Below are positions 53,601 to 64,000 of a stretch of 64,000 nt of DNA, in pieces (position 1 is the first letter of the stretch; every line of letters starts with the position of its first letter). Both the position numbers and the translations under genes were made by a program. Below the pieces are notes generated by a model that saw nothing but the letters and a program-made list of their open reading frames with translations, did no database searches and was not told the DNA's origin. This stretch comes from Cordylochernes scorpioides (Eukaryota; Arthropoda; Arachnida; Pseudoscorpiones; Chernetidae), in contig CP092865.1 in the NCBI GenBank assembly GCA_030710605.1, positions 143,763,081 through 143,827,080 of the forward strand, written 5' to 3'.

Positions 53601-54331
53601 TCTAATTTGGAAAAGAATAATTAATTTATCAATTCTCATGAATCATAAAACCAATGCAAAATAATCTTAAAATTATTTTATAAATAATTCAGATTAATTA
53701 TTTAGAATCTACCCCTACTATTAAACAGAAAATATAGCCTAGGCCAACATGAAAAATATATATACATAATAGAACAAAAAAGGCATGCGTTAGAAATTTG
53801 TATATTGTAATTTGACGTTCCTCAGGTCTTTAAAAGGTTCTCCTCAGGCTGTAGGATGCATAAGCCACTGGATTTCAGGCCATATGATGGGTCAGCGTAT
53901 GATGTGCCAGTGTTCTGCAGAATCCGCAAGGGGCATCCTGCACATCCAACATCCATCCGAGAACCCTGTTTCTTTAAATTCACTCATAATGTTTTTATTG
54001 TTGGGTCTGAGTCCAAAGTGGACTCAACATTTAGAAAATAAAAATAAAAATTTATCCTTTGGAAATAAAAAAAGAATTTAAATTAATAATAAAAAATAAA
54101 AAAATAGAGACGATTCCTTGAAAAAAAATTAATGTAGTATTTCTTTTAAAACTTCTATTGCTATCTTTGAGATATCTAATTTATCTAATATATATTTAAT
54201 TTATTAAATATATATATTGAATTTTCAACGTGGTAATTTAAGAAATCCTATTGATTTTAACCTTTCACTATATATAAGGAAAAGGAATGAAGTATGGTAT
54301 ATATAAATTTATTTAATGTACATATTCACAC
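50619..54331 (-). other. Non-coding LTR/LARD-type sequence, diverged copy A
   Basis: No gene is seen. From about 51200 on, the stretch parallels 58940-60430 in the same order and orientation: GATGAAGTATA-like and CTAATTTCATCGA blocks, then TTCTATTCTATAAGCGGGCT against TTCTATAAACGGGCCTTTTG, then ACTTACCATTT, TTTTACAGAGT and CCTTTCACTATATATAAGG. It contains (TG)n runs near 51881 and 51946 and a G16 run. Gypsy4a interrupts it at 54332. Internal direct repeats (for example ATTTCGAACGATATATG at 51345, 51655 and 52456) suggest an older tandem structure. Confidence 0.55.
53353..53368 (+). repeat. G16 homopolymer
   Basis: A run of 16 G's in otherwise mixed sequence. A similar G run lies near 60938-60951. 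Its length is likely to vary between reads or individuals. Confidence 0.9.
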
Positions 54332-54598
54332 TGTGGGGGCTGAGAGATTTCCTTCCTGCCTGCTGGGATGACGCACCACGCCGTCAACAAAAATAAACAA
54401 GCGGGCCAGGAAATAGGAGATGACGACCGCTGCGCCAGGCGGCACAGCGGTCGAAAAGAGAGAGGACCAGAATGAGCATTCTAGAGGGTTGTCCTTTTTG
54501 TCTTTCCATATAAATATAGCTAATAAGTAATGCCAATAAAACGCTAACTTTGAGAGACTTTCTGAGCCATCGCTGGACTAATAAATCGACACACAACA
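54332..54598 (+). repeat. Gypsy4a 5' LTR
   Basis: Begins TGTGGGGGCTGAGAGA and ends CACACAACA. It holds CCATATAAATATAGC (likely TATA region, near 54508) and the block TGAGCCATCGCTGGACTAAT. The matching LTR of Gypsy4b is at 61431-61668. Confidence 0.85.
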
Positions 54599-54599
54599 T

Positions 54600-54615
54600 T
54601 GGTGAGCCGGACGTG
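54600..54615 (+). promoter_or_regulatory. Gypsy4a primer-binding site (tRNA-Trp type)
   Basis: TGGTGAGCCGGACGTG is close to the complement of the 3' end of tRNA-Trp (TGGTGACCCCGACGTG), the primer typical of the CsRn1 gypsy clade. The same sequence occurs in Gypsy4b at 61671-61686. Confidence 0.72.
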
Positions 54616-54831
54616 ATTGAAAAGAAAAATCATACGAAGATTTCAAGAGATAAAGAAATGCAAAAATTGATTCAAGCTTGAAAAGAAGCATCATCCAAGA
54701 TATCGGGATATCATCTCAAGACTAAGATAAGTTTTTATATTATCTTCCTTATTATTTTATCTCGATTTTTTATTTTAAACTTTATCTCTAAATATATCTA
54801 GCTGTTGAGTCAAATTTTAAATTTAAGTAAA

Positions 54832-55560
54832 ATGGAAACAGAAAATAAGCCTAGCGATACCACAGAAATATGCCAGGTTAGTGTTAAAATACCGCCTTTC
54901 TGGGTTGAAAAACCTGAAATATGGTTCTTCCAGGTAGAAGCACAGTTCAAAATAGGTGGAATTATTCAGGAAGACACTAAATTTAATTATTTGATCTCCC
55001 AATTAGAACCTAAATATATAGAAAACATTTGGGACATAATTAATAGCAAAAGCGACAACAAGTACTCTGAGTGTAAATCACGACTACTTGAATTGTTCAG
55101 AGAAAGTGAAGGGTTGAGAATTAAAAAGTTAATTTCTGGTATAGAGCTCGGAGATATGAAGCCGAGCCAGTTATTACAAAAGCTCAGATCCCTCGCTACC
55201 CCAGATATCTCTGACAATTTAATAAAAATTTATGGCTCGATGAATTGCCTACATCCATAAAGAATATACTTATTGTAAGCGATGAGGACATTAGCAAATT
55301 GGCCATAATGGCCGATAAAATAAATGAAATAAACTCTTCCAAAGAAATATATGATGCGGAAGTGCCTTCTTCATCAACAGATCGCTTGATCGCCAAATTG
55401 GAAGATCTTGAAGGGCAGGTGTCCAAATTGAGAATGGATAGATCTAGATCTCGATCCAAAAATAGGACTCAGTGAAGACCGAGAAGTAATTCTCAAAGAT
55501 CCTTCGATCCAAAAAGGAAATATTGCTATTACCATTTTAGATTTGGTCCTAATTGCTTGA
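54832..55560 (+). pseudogene. Gypsy4a Gag
   Basis: The ATG at 54832 begins METENKPSDTTEICQVSVKI. The capsid block PPFWVEKPEIWFFQVEAQF followed by YLISQLEPKYIENIWDI is characteristic of this gypsy family. A one-base deletion near 55232 (relative to Gypsy4b) changes frame after ISDNLIK. The second half (55245 on) continues to a TGA near 55474 in the SR-rich region. The knuckle region follows in degraded form. Confidence 0.85.
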
Positions 55561-56345
55561 AAAACAAATGCAGGCCTCCGTGCAGTTGGAAAGAGTCGGT
55601 AAAACTCCTACCGGCGGACAGAGTAGCAACAAACTCTTCCGCAGGAATTCAGGATTGTCGCAATCTCCGATTATTTGTGACGGACAAAAACACGGGATTG
55701 CGCTTTTTGGTGGACAGTGGTGCAGATATATCCATAATACCTCCAAAGGATAAAAATAGGATGCCTAGCTCTGATTATAAACTATATGCAGCCAATGGTA
55801 CAGAAATTGTTACCTATGGAACAAAAGTTAGCAATTTGGATATTGGACTTTGACGTCAATTCCAATGGCCTTTTGTAATCGCCAATACTAACAGACCTAT
55901 AATAGGAGCAGACTTTCTGAACAACTTTGGATTGGTAATTGATATAAAAAATAAACGCCTAATTGATGGGATAACTAATATTTCCATAAGAGGCGTCATT
56001 CAGTCAATCTCACACATGGGAAATATTAGCACTCTAAATTCATCATCCAAGGTCAGCGCTATTCTAACCAAATATCCTAACCTATGTAGGCCACCATCAG
56101 ATTTTGTAGAAGCAAAACATAGCGTTAAGCATTATATTCCTACAAGAGGTCAGCCAATTCACTCAAAAGCCCGTCGCCTAGATTCACAGAGATTAACTCT
56201 TGCTAAGGCAGAATTTCAATATATGTTGAATAATTGAATAATTAGACCCTCAAATTCTCCTTGGGCGAGTCCACTACATTTAGTTTCAAAAAAGGACGAG
56301 TCACTAAGACCTTGTGGTGATTATAGAAGACTCAATGCAGTTACA
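55561..56345 (+). pseudogene. Gypsy4a protease and start of RT
   Basis: Protease site LRFLVDSGADISIIPP. The frame stops at TGA near 55851, resumes (ADFLNNFGLVIDIKNKRLID), and stops again near 56235 just before [19 protein letters not shown]. The RT is cut at the codons for DYRRLNA, where unrelated sequence starts. Confidence 0.85.
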
Positions 56346-56770
56346 CTTGTTGAGTTCCTCTGTGCCACAACACGCCAAAGGAGAGGACCTCCCAGAGGCG
56401 CAAAGTGGGGGGGATTTTGTTGACAGATCCCGCCGGGGTCTCAAGTCGCTGGAATGTCGGACTAACGACGATGGGGCCCCTGGTATGTGAAATTCCAATT
56501 TAGAGGGGGGGGCCCCAGGTGTCAACTGTCCTTTGAAGAAGAGGACATCCTCAGGCCCTGTGGAAGAGTATGCCATTATATGTAATTCAGATCTTGTATG
56601 GAAACTCCCTAGTATTGTAGCCATATCAAGGAACAGGCCATCAGCAACTTTTTGATTCACAATCATTCTATTTTTCTCTTAATATATGTGTCTGGTACTG
56701 ATCTCCATTCAAAATTATTCTTTGTCATTTGTGGTATATACTGTGTAACATCCATGAAATCATTATTAAG
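56346..56770. other. Unidentified sequence replacing the rest of Gypsy4a
   Basis: A GC-richer stretch with G runs (GGGGGGGAT, GAGGGGGGGGGCCCC) and GGACCTCCCAGAGG, then AT-rich sequence. It begins TGTTGAG and could be the end of another transposon, but no partner copy is in the window. The 120-codon frame on the minus strand is not recognised. Confidence 0.45.
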
Positions 56771-56787
56771 TTAGATAATCTATAAAA

Positions 56788-57086
56788 AAAAAAAACTTCT
56801 GGAGATTTAGCAACCCACTGAAGACGCCGAGAACTATTTCAGAAAAGAAAAATATAGCAATAGAACTCTATAATTTCTACAGATAAATTGTAAATAGATT
56901 CATACACAAAAGAGACAGTGAGGAAAGTTTTAGAACAGATGTGTAAATAAATCCCTTTTTAAACAAAGGCTCACATGTACATGGGGAAAAGGGAGGGAAT
57001 TGCTGTATTATTTTGTTGTTGTATGGCGAATCCATACAGGGCAATGGGCCCTAATAAAAACCCTTTGTTGTTATTGTTGTATTGAA
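56788..57086 (+). mobile_element. LINE 3' end with (TTG)n-like tail and 17-bp target duplication
   Basis: TTAGATAATCTATAAAA occurs at 56771-56787 and 57087-57103. The insert ends CAATGGGCCCTAATAAAAAC and then a TTGTTG-rich tail, which marks its 3' end on the plus strand. It is non-coding, so this is a strongly 5'-truncated LINE or a SINE using that tail. CAGGGCAAGAGGCCCTAAT at 57736-57754 is a relative. Confidence 0.75.
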
Positions 57087-57103
57087 TTAGATAATCTATA
57101 AAA

Positions 57104-57767
57104 TAATGGTCGGCTCTCCCATCAAAATAGACGCTAGAATTGAGCGCCATCTATTGACCGTCTCTGCAAACTAGAGGACTCGGGTCGGTGACAAGCCGGG
57201 CTTTACCAATTAAGAAGCGCCCACCTAGGAGCGACCCCCGTGTGTGGGCCTGGGACAATACTGATATTAGACCAAATACAGAATACGTTTAACAAAAACT
57301 CTCTGAATCTACCAAGATATATATACCAGGGTATATTGTAAGGCTGGGAACAGGCAGAATATCTGACTCTTACAACGATCAAATTAATTATGAAATATTT
57401 CATTAGATTATAAAAAAATGGAGGACAATAGACTACCTAAGCTCTGCTGGAATAGACTGAGATTATTAACCTGTATAAAAAAATTAACTCTGTTGAATTT
57501 TTTTTTGTATTTAATCGATAACAGCAAAGTTACGTATGTTAATGTTAGGAAATATATTTTTGATGTTAAGCAAAACCTACTCCATCTCGTTTTACATAAA
57601 TGTTGAAAATTTGGTTGAAATTGATGCATTTGTAACGAAAGTCTTTAGTGAGGCTCACCTGTGAAATTTCCATTTCATTAACACAGATATATATATATAA
57701 TTTCGCAATTCCACGGCGGGAGAGAAACTGTACAGGGCAAGAGGCCCTAATTAAATAACCTTTTAAA
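57104..57767. other. Intergenic sequence with a LINE-tail relative
   Basis: GAGCGCCATCTATTGACC near 57140 resembles the GCGCCATCT motif common in arthropod repeats. A second LINE-like end with GTACAGGGCAAGAGGCCC lies at 57730-57760. I see no gene. Confidence 0.5.
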
Positions 57768-58708
57768 ATTGCAAGAAACAAGTACATTAACGCTATTAAA
57801 AGAGCTAAGAAAAAAAATTGGAGAATATTCATTGAAGAAAATGAATCAAACAACCCATTTGGAAGCGCCTATAAAATTTTTGAATCTCTGAGATCATCCA
57901 ACAACAATAGAGGACTTCCAATGATCGATAATATACCAGATACTTTAAAAAAGAAAAATTGAAAAGTCTCTTGAATGATTTATTTCAAGATGATGATGTA
58001 CAGTCAGATAAAGAGGAGCATGTTATTATTAGAAACTATAAACCTGAATGTAAAAACCAAAATAACATTTTTATAGAAATAAAAGATGTTGAAAATATTA
58101 TTTCAAAATTAAATATCAAGAAAGCACCAGGTCCAGATTTTATCAGTAATAATATGATCAAACCTGCAGTTACACTTTTAATCCCGATTTTGCAACAAAT
58201 ATTTAACAAATGCATTGAATTAGGTTACTATCCGGATGTATGGAAAGACTCTACTAAAAAGATCATTCCAAAACCTAATAAAATAAACTATGAAACAAGC
58301 AAGAGCTACAGACCTATATCACATTAACATCAAACATTTCTAAAAAATTTGAAAAAACATAATTAAAAACAAAATCAATAAATATTATGAAGAGAACAAT
58401 CTAATGAGTCCAAGGCAACATGGATTTACTAAACATAAATCAACGAACAATGCAATGGTAGATATAATGGAAACCATAATGAAACATAGACAAGGAGAAC
58501 TGACTTCTTTGATTACAGTGGATATAGCGGGCGCTTTCGACAACGCATGGTGGCCAGCAATTATTAGAAGACTCGATTTGGATAACATTCCCTCCAAATT
58601 AATAAGAATTATACAATCTTATTTAAACATTGAAAGAAGGGCAAATTTCTCATATGAAAATACAAATGTTACAAAATCTGACAAAAGAATGCCCTCAAGG
58701 CGGCCCTA
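57768..58708 (+). pseudogene. R1-like LINE reverse transcriptase, fragment
   Basis: Successive frames give RT blocks of a non-LTR element: KRAKKKNWRIFIEENE (linker), NIKKAPGPDFISNNMIKPAV, YPDVWKDSTKKIIPKPNK, SKSYRPIS, then LMSPRQHGFTKHKSTNNAM, ITVDIAGAFDNAWWPAI and ECPQGGP. The GAFDNAWWP motif is typical of R1-type elements. Breaks lie near 57960, 58325 and 58695. It stops before the catalytic ADD box, and the endonuclease and 3' end are missing. Confidence 0.82.
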
Positions 58709-60621
58709 ATAAAGTTGTTTTTGCCGCTGTTGCTATATTAGTGTATCACAGCAAAAGTACAGTACATAACTCCAATCTACAGGAACCGATAGTTTTATGT
58801 TCCAATATAATTTATAATAATAATATGTAAGGGTAATACCATAAAATAAAAGAATGAAATATGTATGAGAGAACACAAAGAAAAATCCTTTCTTATAAGC
58901 TATATACAAGATATTTATTCAAAACAAACAAAGTTAGAGAACATTTCTTTGCTGGTGTTAAGTCGGATTTCGTATGTGTCGAAATACGTTGTATTGATAA
59001 GTAATTGATAAACTAAACGCATCAAAAAATATTTAAAAACTTGCCACGGCAAATACACAAACAAAGAAAACACGATATACGGTTAAGATAATGCTTAAAT
59101 ATATATAATGGGGAATTTCATTCAAATCCTATGTTAACATACCTTCAAGTTTAGAAAATTATTTATTACTTCAAATCCTTCGATGTGAAGTTCAACCACC
59201 ATATTACAACATGATACTGAGGGTAAACCACAAAGTGGGTTAACGAAAAGAAATTCTTAATACAACAATATTATTGGTTCAATTTCTATGATGATGAAGT
59301 ATATAATCATCACCTTTACGATTTGAATAACACACACACTTCATTCCAATGCACTTTATGGCAATTTACAAATATGTCAGACCATTAGATACCTGACCAA
59401 AAAATAAAAATAAAAACATCAAAACATGATACATACAGACACGGATTTGATTCCAATGGGGTGTGTATAGGTCAGCATGTTATTTACCAACCATGGAGAA
59501 AACCATTGAATGTCTAGTTTTTGGTATAAAACAAAAAAAATACAAATTGATAAAATGAAATGCATATGAAGTTTATTATAACTAAAACTATCTGTAATTT
59601 GGGACAAAGAAAAGATTATATGCAAGATAAAGATTTTTTTTAGTAAGTGTTTCTTTACTTCTAATTTCATCGAAATATATAAAAAAAAAACAACCAAAAT
59701 TTATATTTTGGTATATACTATATAGTAGAGATTGCAGCCAAAAAAATAATATAACCTATTAAATGCTATATGAAGTTCCTATTCTATAAACGGGCCTTTT
59801 GGCCCACAGAGGAAATTTATAGTGTACAGTACACTTACCATTTTTGTCTATTCTTCTTCCATCACCTGGCCCGATTCTTTTCGACCTTCGCCTTCGGTTG
59901 CCCGATCCCAACTGTCTAAAATTTTTAAATTTCGCGTCCTAAAAAAATTTTATCTTCTTTTTACAGAGTAAAAAGAAAGAGTATTTATTTCTCAGAATAT
60001 TTTTGGAAAATAAAATAAAAAATTATTCTTTGGACTAAATAATTCTAAATTAATAATAAAAATAATAAAATATATCAGGTCTATTCCCTGAGATTTTAAT
60101 TTAGTATTTCTTCTTAAAAATTTTATTGTTATCTTTAAAATACCTAATTTATCTAGAGTATATATTTAATTAATTTTATTCTTTGGAATAAAAATAATTT
60201 TAAATTCATAATAAAAATTAATAAAATTTATCTAGACACTAATAAAATATAACAGGTCGATTCCCTGAGATTTTAATTTAGTATTTCTTCTTAAAATTTT
60301 ATTGTTATCTCTAAAAGAAAATATCTAACCTCCCTAGAGTATATGTTTAATTAATTTTCTCTATGTATTTAAACTTCGATGTGGTAATAAAAAATTTTAG
60401 ACCTTTCATCTTGCATATAAAGGAAGGGATTGGTTATAATACATATATTGCATATGTACATCTTCCATTTGGGCCTTTCTGCAGCGGGCCTCGGGATACA
60501 AGCCCAGAGCTAGTCCAAATCCTCCATCTGGACAGCAAACACTTCGACGAGACACTGTACATATATGATGTAAAATGTTTACATCATTGTTGGGTTCGTT
60601 TTTGTGAAAAATGGCCCAACA
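58709..60621 (-). other. LTR of a second LARD-type element, diverged copy B
   Basis: The right end (60621 on the minus strand) starts TGTTGGGCCA and continues ACCCAACAATGATGTAAAC like the LTR at 1823, then TGTTTGCTGTCCAGATGGA. Further in, it parallels 51200-54330. An internal duplication is visible (TTTAGTATTTCTTCTTAAAA at about 60101 and 60278). The other LTR end could not be located, so the start given is where the LINE fragment ends. No gene is seen. Confidence 0.55.
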
Positions 60622-61430
60622 ATTCCTCCCCTGCCAGAGTGAAAAAATGTGGTTTATCCAATTCAGATCTGCTCAGTGATATATGATAAACATGATTTTT
60701 GGGAATAAAATACATTTTTTTACGATACACTAGTATGAGCAATCACCGACACTCAGGCAAGGGGAAACAAACAAACAGGCCAGGGTACCTAGAACAGGCT
60801 ATCTTATGGTAGCATTAAAAGGAAATTTTACCCTACCATTTAGTGGGCAATATACTAAGCCCATTTTCACTGCCTGTATGCCGGGGGTTTTGGTCTAGCT
60901 GTGAAGTGACTCCGTACATTCCCTGCTGCAGTCCTTATAGGGGGGGGGGGGGAAATGAGGAAGTGGTCTATGCCCAAGTTCTGTACAAACAGACATTTAG
61001 ACCATTCCAGATAAAACATAGTTATATGGGCGCCAAGGAATTGTGAGTGTTTACGTAGATATGCACAATTCCTAAAACATATCTTATAAATTCTTTATTA
61101 ACTATAAGCAATGAGGTACATGAGTTAATGTTAGAATATGAATGACAAAAAGCATGGTTATATAAGGCAAAAAAATTGAAATGGTATATAAGATTAAATA
61201 ATAATAAAAATATGGTAGATGAGGCACAATTTGGATTGTAGATTATAAACACAAGGTAATAAGACCAAATCCAAATAAATAAATAGTGTGTGACGTTTCG
61301 GTAAACGCGTGTTACCGAAACGTCACACACTATTTATTTATTTGGATTTGGTCTTATTACCTTGTGTTTAAAAATATGGTAAATAACGAGGGGAATGATA
61401 TATATGCCAAAAAAAAGAATGAATATGATA
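60622..61430 (-). mobile_element. 3' end of the interior of a second LARD-type element
   Basis: The polypurine tract GGCAGGGGAGGAATT (complement at 60622-60636) abuts the LTR, exactly as at 25148-25161. Further blocks match 20311 back to 19850 and 25012-25161 inverted: TTGGCGCCC, AGGAATTGTGCATATCTACG, AGATATGTTTTAGGAATTGT and GGGGAATGATATAT. It is interrupted by a small PLE and then cut at 61430 by Gypsy4b. It contains a G run at about 60938-60951. Confidence 0.75.
61218..61369. mobile_element. Minimal palindromic PLE, 152 bp
   Basis: AAAAATATGGTA flanks it (61206-61217 and 61370-61381; 12-bp target duplication). The homologous LARD sequence near 19890 lacks it. Near-perfect arms (GGTAATAAGACCAAATCC...GTGACGTTTCGGTAA and inverse) meet at AACGCG, and the one-sided extension ACAATTTGGATTGTAGATTA precedes the left arm. 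Truncation removes the CTGATGA half of the hammerhead, but GAAACGTCACACAC remains. Confidence 0.85.
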
Positions 61431-61668
61431 TGTGGGGACTGAGAGATTCCTTCCAGCCTGCTGGGATGACGCAACACGTGGCGCCATGAAATAAGAGATG
61501 ACTACGACTACTTGGCACAGCGGCGGTCACCAGAGAGGACCGAATGTGATTCCAGGGTGTTGTGTTTTTTTGTCTTCCCATATAAATGTAGCCAACAAGA
61601 AACGCCAATAAAACACGAACTTGAGAGACTATCTGAGCCATTGCTGGACCATAATTCGACACACCACA
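61431..61668 (+). repeat. Gypsy4b 5' LTR
   Basis: About 238 bp, matching 54332-54598 with deletions. CCATATAAATGTAGCC (near 61578) is the likely TATA region. The matching 3' LTR would be outside the window. Confidence 0.85.
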
Positions 61669-61892
61669 ATTGGTGAGCCGGACGTGATTGAAAAGAAAAA
61701 GCACACGAAGATTTCAAGAGATAAAGAAATGCAAAAAGTGATTCAAGCTTGAAAAGAAGCATCATCCAGGATATCGGGATATCATCTCAAGACTAAGATA
61801 AGTTTTTATATTATCTTCCTTGTTATTTTATCTCAATATTTTTATTTTTAACTTTATCTCTAAGCTGTTGTGTCGAATTTAAATTTACGTAA

Positions 61893-62687
61893 AATGTAAA
61901 CAGAAAATAAGCCTAGCGATACCTCAGAAATATGCAAAGTTAGTGTTAAAATACCGCCTTTCTGGGTTGAAAACCCTGAAATATGGTTCTTCCAGGTAGA
62001 AGCACAGTTCAAAATAGGTGGAATTATTCAGGAAGACACTAAATTTAACTATTTGATCTCCCAATTAGAACCTAAATATATAGAAAACATTTGGGACATA
62101 ATTAATAGCAAAAGCGACAACAAGAACTCTGAATGTAAATCACGACTACTTAAATTGTTCAGAGAAAGTGAAGGGTTAAGAATTTGAAGTTAATTTCAGG
62201 TATTGAGCTCGGAGACATGAAGCCGAGCCAGTTATTACAAAAGCTCAGATCCCTCGCTACCCCAGATATCTCTGACAATTTAATAAAAACTTTATGGCTC
62301 GATAAATTGCCCACATCCATAAAGAATATACTTATTGTAAGCGAAGAGGACATTGGCAAATTGGCCATAATGGCCGATAAAATAATTGAAATAAACTCTT
62401 CCAAAGAAATATATGATGCGGAAGTGCCTTCTTCATCAACAGATCGCTTGATCGCCAAATTGGAAGATCTTGAACGGCAGGTGTCCGAATTGAGACTGGA
62501 TAGATCTAGATCTCGATCCAAAAATAGGACTCAGTCAAGACCGAGAAGTAATTCTCAAAGATCTTTCGATCCAAAAGGGAAATACTGCTATTACCATTTT
62601 AGATTTGGTCCTAATTGCTTGCAAAATAAATGCAGGTCTCCGTGCAGTTGGAAAGAGTCGGAAAACCCCAACCGGCGGACAGAGTAG
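61893..62687 (+). pseudogene. Gypsy4b Gag
   Basis: The position of the Gypsy4a start reads ATG TAA here (61893), a nonsense change in the second codon. The capsid block follows (PPFWVENPEIWFFQVEAQF), with a one-base loss near 62184. The second half is open to 62687 and carries LRSLATPDISDNL, LPTSIKNIL, an SR-rich stretch and the knuckle CYYHFRFGPNCLQNKC. This CHCC-like spacing is usual in CsRn1 elements. Its end overlaps pol in another frame. Confidence 0.87.
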
Positions 62688-63978
62688 CGACAAGCTCTTC
62701 TGCCGGCATTCAGGATTGTCGCAATCTCCGATTATTTGTGACGGACAAAAACACGGGATTGCGCTTTTTGGTGGACAGTGGTGCTGATATATCTATAATA
62801 CCTCCAAAGGTTAAAAATAGGATGCCTAGCTCTGATTATAAATTATATGCAACCAATGGTACAGAAATTGTTACCTATGGAACAAAGGTTAGAAATTTGG
62901 ATATCGGACTTCGACGTCAATTCCAATGGCCTTTTGTAATCGCCAATACTAACAGAGCTATAATAGGAGCAGACTTTCTGAACAACTTTGGATTGGTAAT
63001 TGATATAAAAAATAAACGCCTAATTGATGGGATAACTAATATTTCCATAAGAGGCGTCATTCAGTCAATCTCACACATGGGAAATATTAGCACTCTAAAT
63101 TCATCATCCAAGGTCAGCGCTATTCTAACCAAATATCCTAACCTATGTAGGCCACCATCAGATTTTGTAGAAGCAAAACATAGCGTTAAGCATTATATTC
63201 CTACAAGAGGTCAGCCAATTCACTCAAAAGCCCGTCGCCTAGATTCACAGAGATTAACTCTTGCTAAGGCAGAATTTCAATATATGTTGAATAATGGAAT
63301 AATTAGACCCTCAAATTCTCCTTGGGCGAGTCCACTACATTTAGTTTCAAAAAAGGACGAGTCATTAAGACCTTGTGGTGATTATAGAAGACTCAATGCA
63401 TTTACACTTCCAGATCGTTATCCAATCCCTAGACTGGACGATTTCCACTACATCTTAAAAGGTACTCGTGTGTACTCAAAAATAGACCTATGCAAGGCAT
63501 TCTATCAGATTCCAATTGCTGAAGAGGATAAACCAAAGACTGCCATCATTACTCCTTTTGGGCTCTTCGAATTTAATGTTATGAGTTTCGGTCTTAGAAA
63601 TGCTACTGCTACCTTTCAGAGATTCATGCATGAAGTCTTAAGAAACTTGGACTTTGCATTTGTCTACTTAGATGATATTCTGGTAGCCTCTAAAACGGAA
63701 GAAGAGCATTATAGCCACCTAGAACCTTATTCAGCAGACTAAATTCCTATGGATTGAGAATCAATCTTTCTAAATCTAAATTCCTAGTACAGGAAATTGA
63801 TTTTCTAGGATACCTAATTACCTCTCACGGTGTGAAACCACTCCCAACAAAGGTTAAAGCTATTCTAGAATATAAGAAACCAAAAACAGTTCATGAATTA
63901 CGCATATTTTTGGGAATGCTAAACTTTTATCGTACCTTTTTAAACAATGCCGCAGAGACTCAGGGCAATCCTTCATGA
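62630..63978 (+). pseudogene. Gypsy4b protease and reverse transcriptase
   Basis: Protease site LRFLVDSGADISIIPP, then RT with [75 protein letters not shown] and the catalytic FVYLDDILVAS. A lost base near 63727 shifts the frame to a stop at 63742. The thumb continues in the next frame (GLRINLSKSKFLVQEIDFLG, LRIFLGMLNFYRTFL). RNase H and integrase lie outside the window. Confidence 0.9.
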
Positions 63979-64000
63979 ATACTTGAGGGGAGCCAAGAAA

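Larger units (their letters stand above)
54332..56345 (+). mobile_element. Gypsy4a, CsRn1-like gypsy relic
   Basis: A 267-bp LTR (54332-54598) is followed by a primer site, gag, protease and the first RT codons, after which foreign sequence begins at 56346. It aligns with Gypsy4b (61431 on) at high identity but has several nonsense changes, including two C-to-T changes (CGA to TGA near 55851; TCA to TGA near 55474 is a different type). No 3' half or 3' LTR is present. Confidence 0.85.
61431..64000 (+). mobile_element. Gypsy4b, CsRn1-like gypsy element, runs off the right edge
   Basis: LTR at 61431-61668 (TGTGGGGACTGAGAGA to ACCACA), tRNA-Trp-type primer site TGGTGAGCCGGACGTG at 61671-61686, then gag, protease and RT. 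It is closely related to Gypsy4a and better preserved, but not intact: a stop follows the start codon and at least two single-base indels are present. Confidence 0.88.

Noticed and set aside
54987-55459. Antisense frames opposite Gypsy4a gag
   Set aside because: They mirror the gag codons, and the equivalent antisense frame in Gypsy4b shows the same pattern.

Overview
The window is eukaryotic, AT-rich, repeat-dominated DNA, most likely from an arthropod and probably an insect. The evidence is one intronless tandem C2H2 zinc-finger gene of an arthropod-like style, Ty1/copia and Ty3/gypsy elements, Penelope-like elements (PLEs) with GIY-YIG endonuclease remnants, I- and R1-like LINE fragments and a tRNA-derived SINE. 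There are no operons, no CRISPR array and no convincing tRNA or rRNA gene. The species cannot be named from what is visible.

Region 1 (1-27387) is a nest of transposons. A decayed copia element (Copia1, + strand) is split at 1822/26732 by a 24.9-kb LTR element with about 1.55-kb LTRs. That element has a textbook tRNA-Lys-type primer site, a polypurine tract and a 4-bp target duplication, but no recognisable gene of its own, so it looks like a large non-autonomous (LARD-like) retrotransposon. Inside it lie a palindromic PLE in the left LTR (2986-4397), a gypsy element with light damage (Gypsy2, 8420-13594, minus) and a young gypsy element (Gypsy3, 20317-25011, minus). Gypsy3 has identical LTRs as read by eye, but its PR/RT junction has been rewritten by a 93-bp inverted copy of its own gag.

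Region 2 (27388-37868) holds the best host-gene candidate, a 13-finger C2H2 gene (29068-30222), followed by SINEs, zinc-finger relics and PLE relics. It also holds a discrete 1.46-kb insertion (33225-34686) made of head-to-head tandem units of about 367-370 bp, flanked by a 14-bp target duplication. Each unit carries CUGAUGA and GAAA boxes. A compact palindromic PLE with clear hammerhead-like cores follows (35327-35680).

Region 3 (37874-50613) has two copia elements on the minus strand. Copia2 is complete apart from one in-frame UGA and one frameshift. Copia3 has lost its RT core in frame, carries a (GA)n expansion in its integrase gene, and has a 5'-truncated I-like LINE inserted in its 5' LTR with a 13-bp target duplication.

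Region 4 (50614-64000) consists of two diverged copies of LTR/LARD-type non-coding sequence in reverse orientation. Each is hit by a member of one tRNA-Trp-primed (CsRn1-type) gypsy family: Gypsy4a is a relic and Gypsy4b runs off the right edge. An R1-like LINE relic and a LINE 3' end with a 17-bp target duplication lie between them.

The most novel material is the set of hammerhead-like motifs in the PLE copies and the retrozyme-like tandem insertion, which shares its architecture (head-to-head units, 12-14 bp target duplications) with the PLEs around it. All alignments are by eye.
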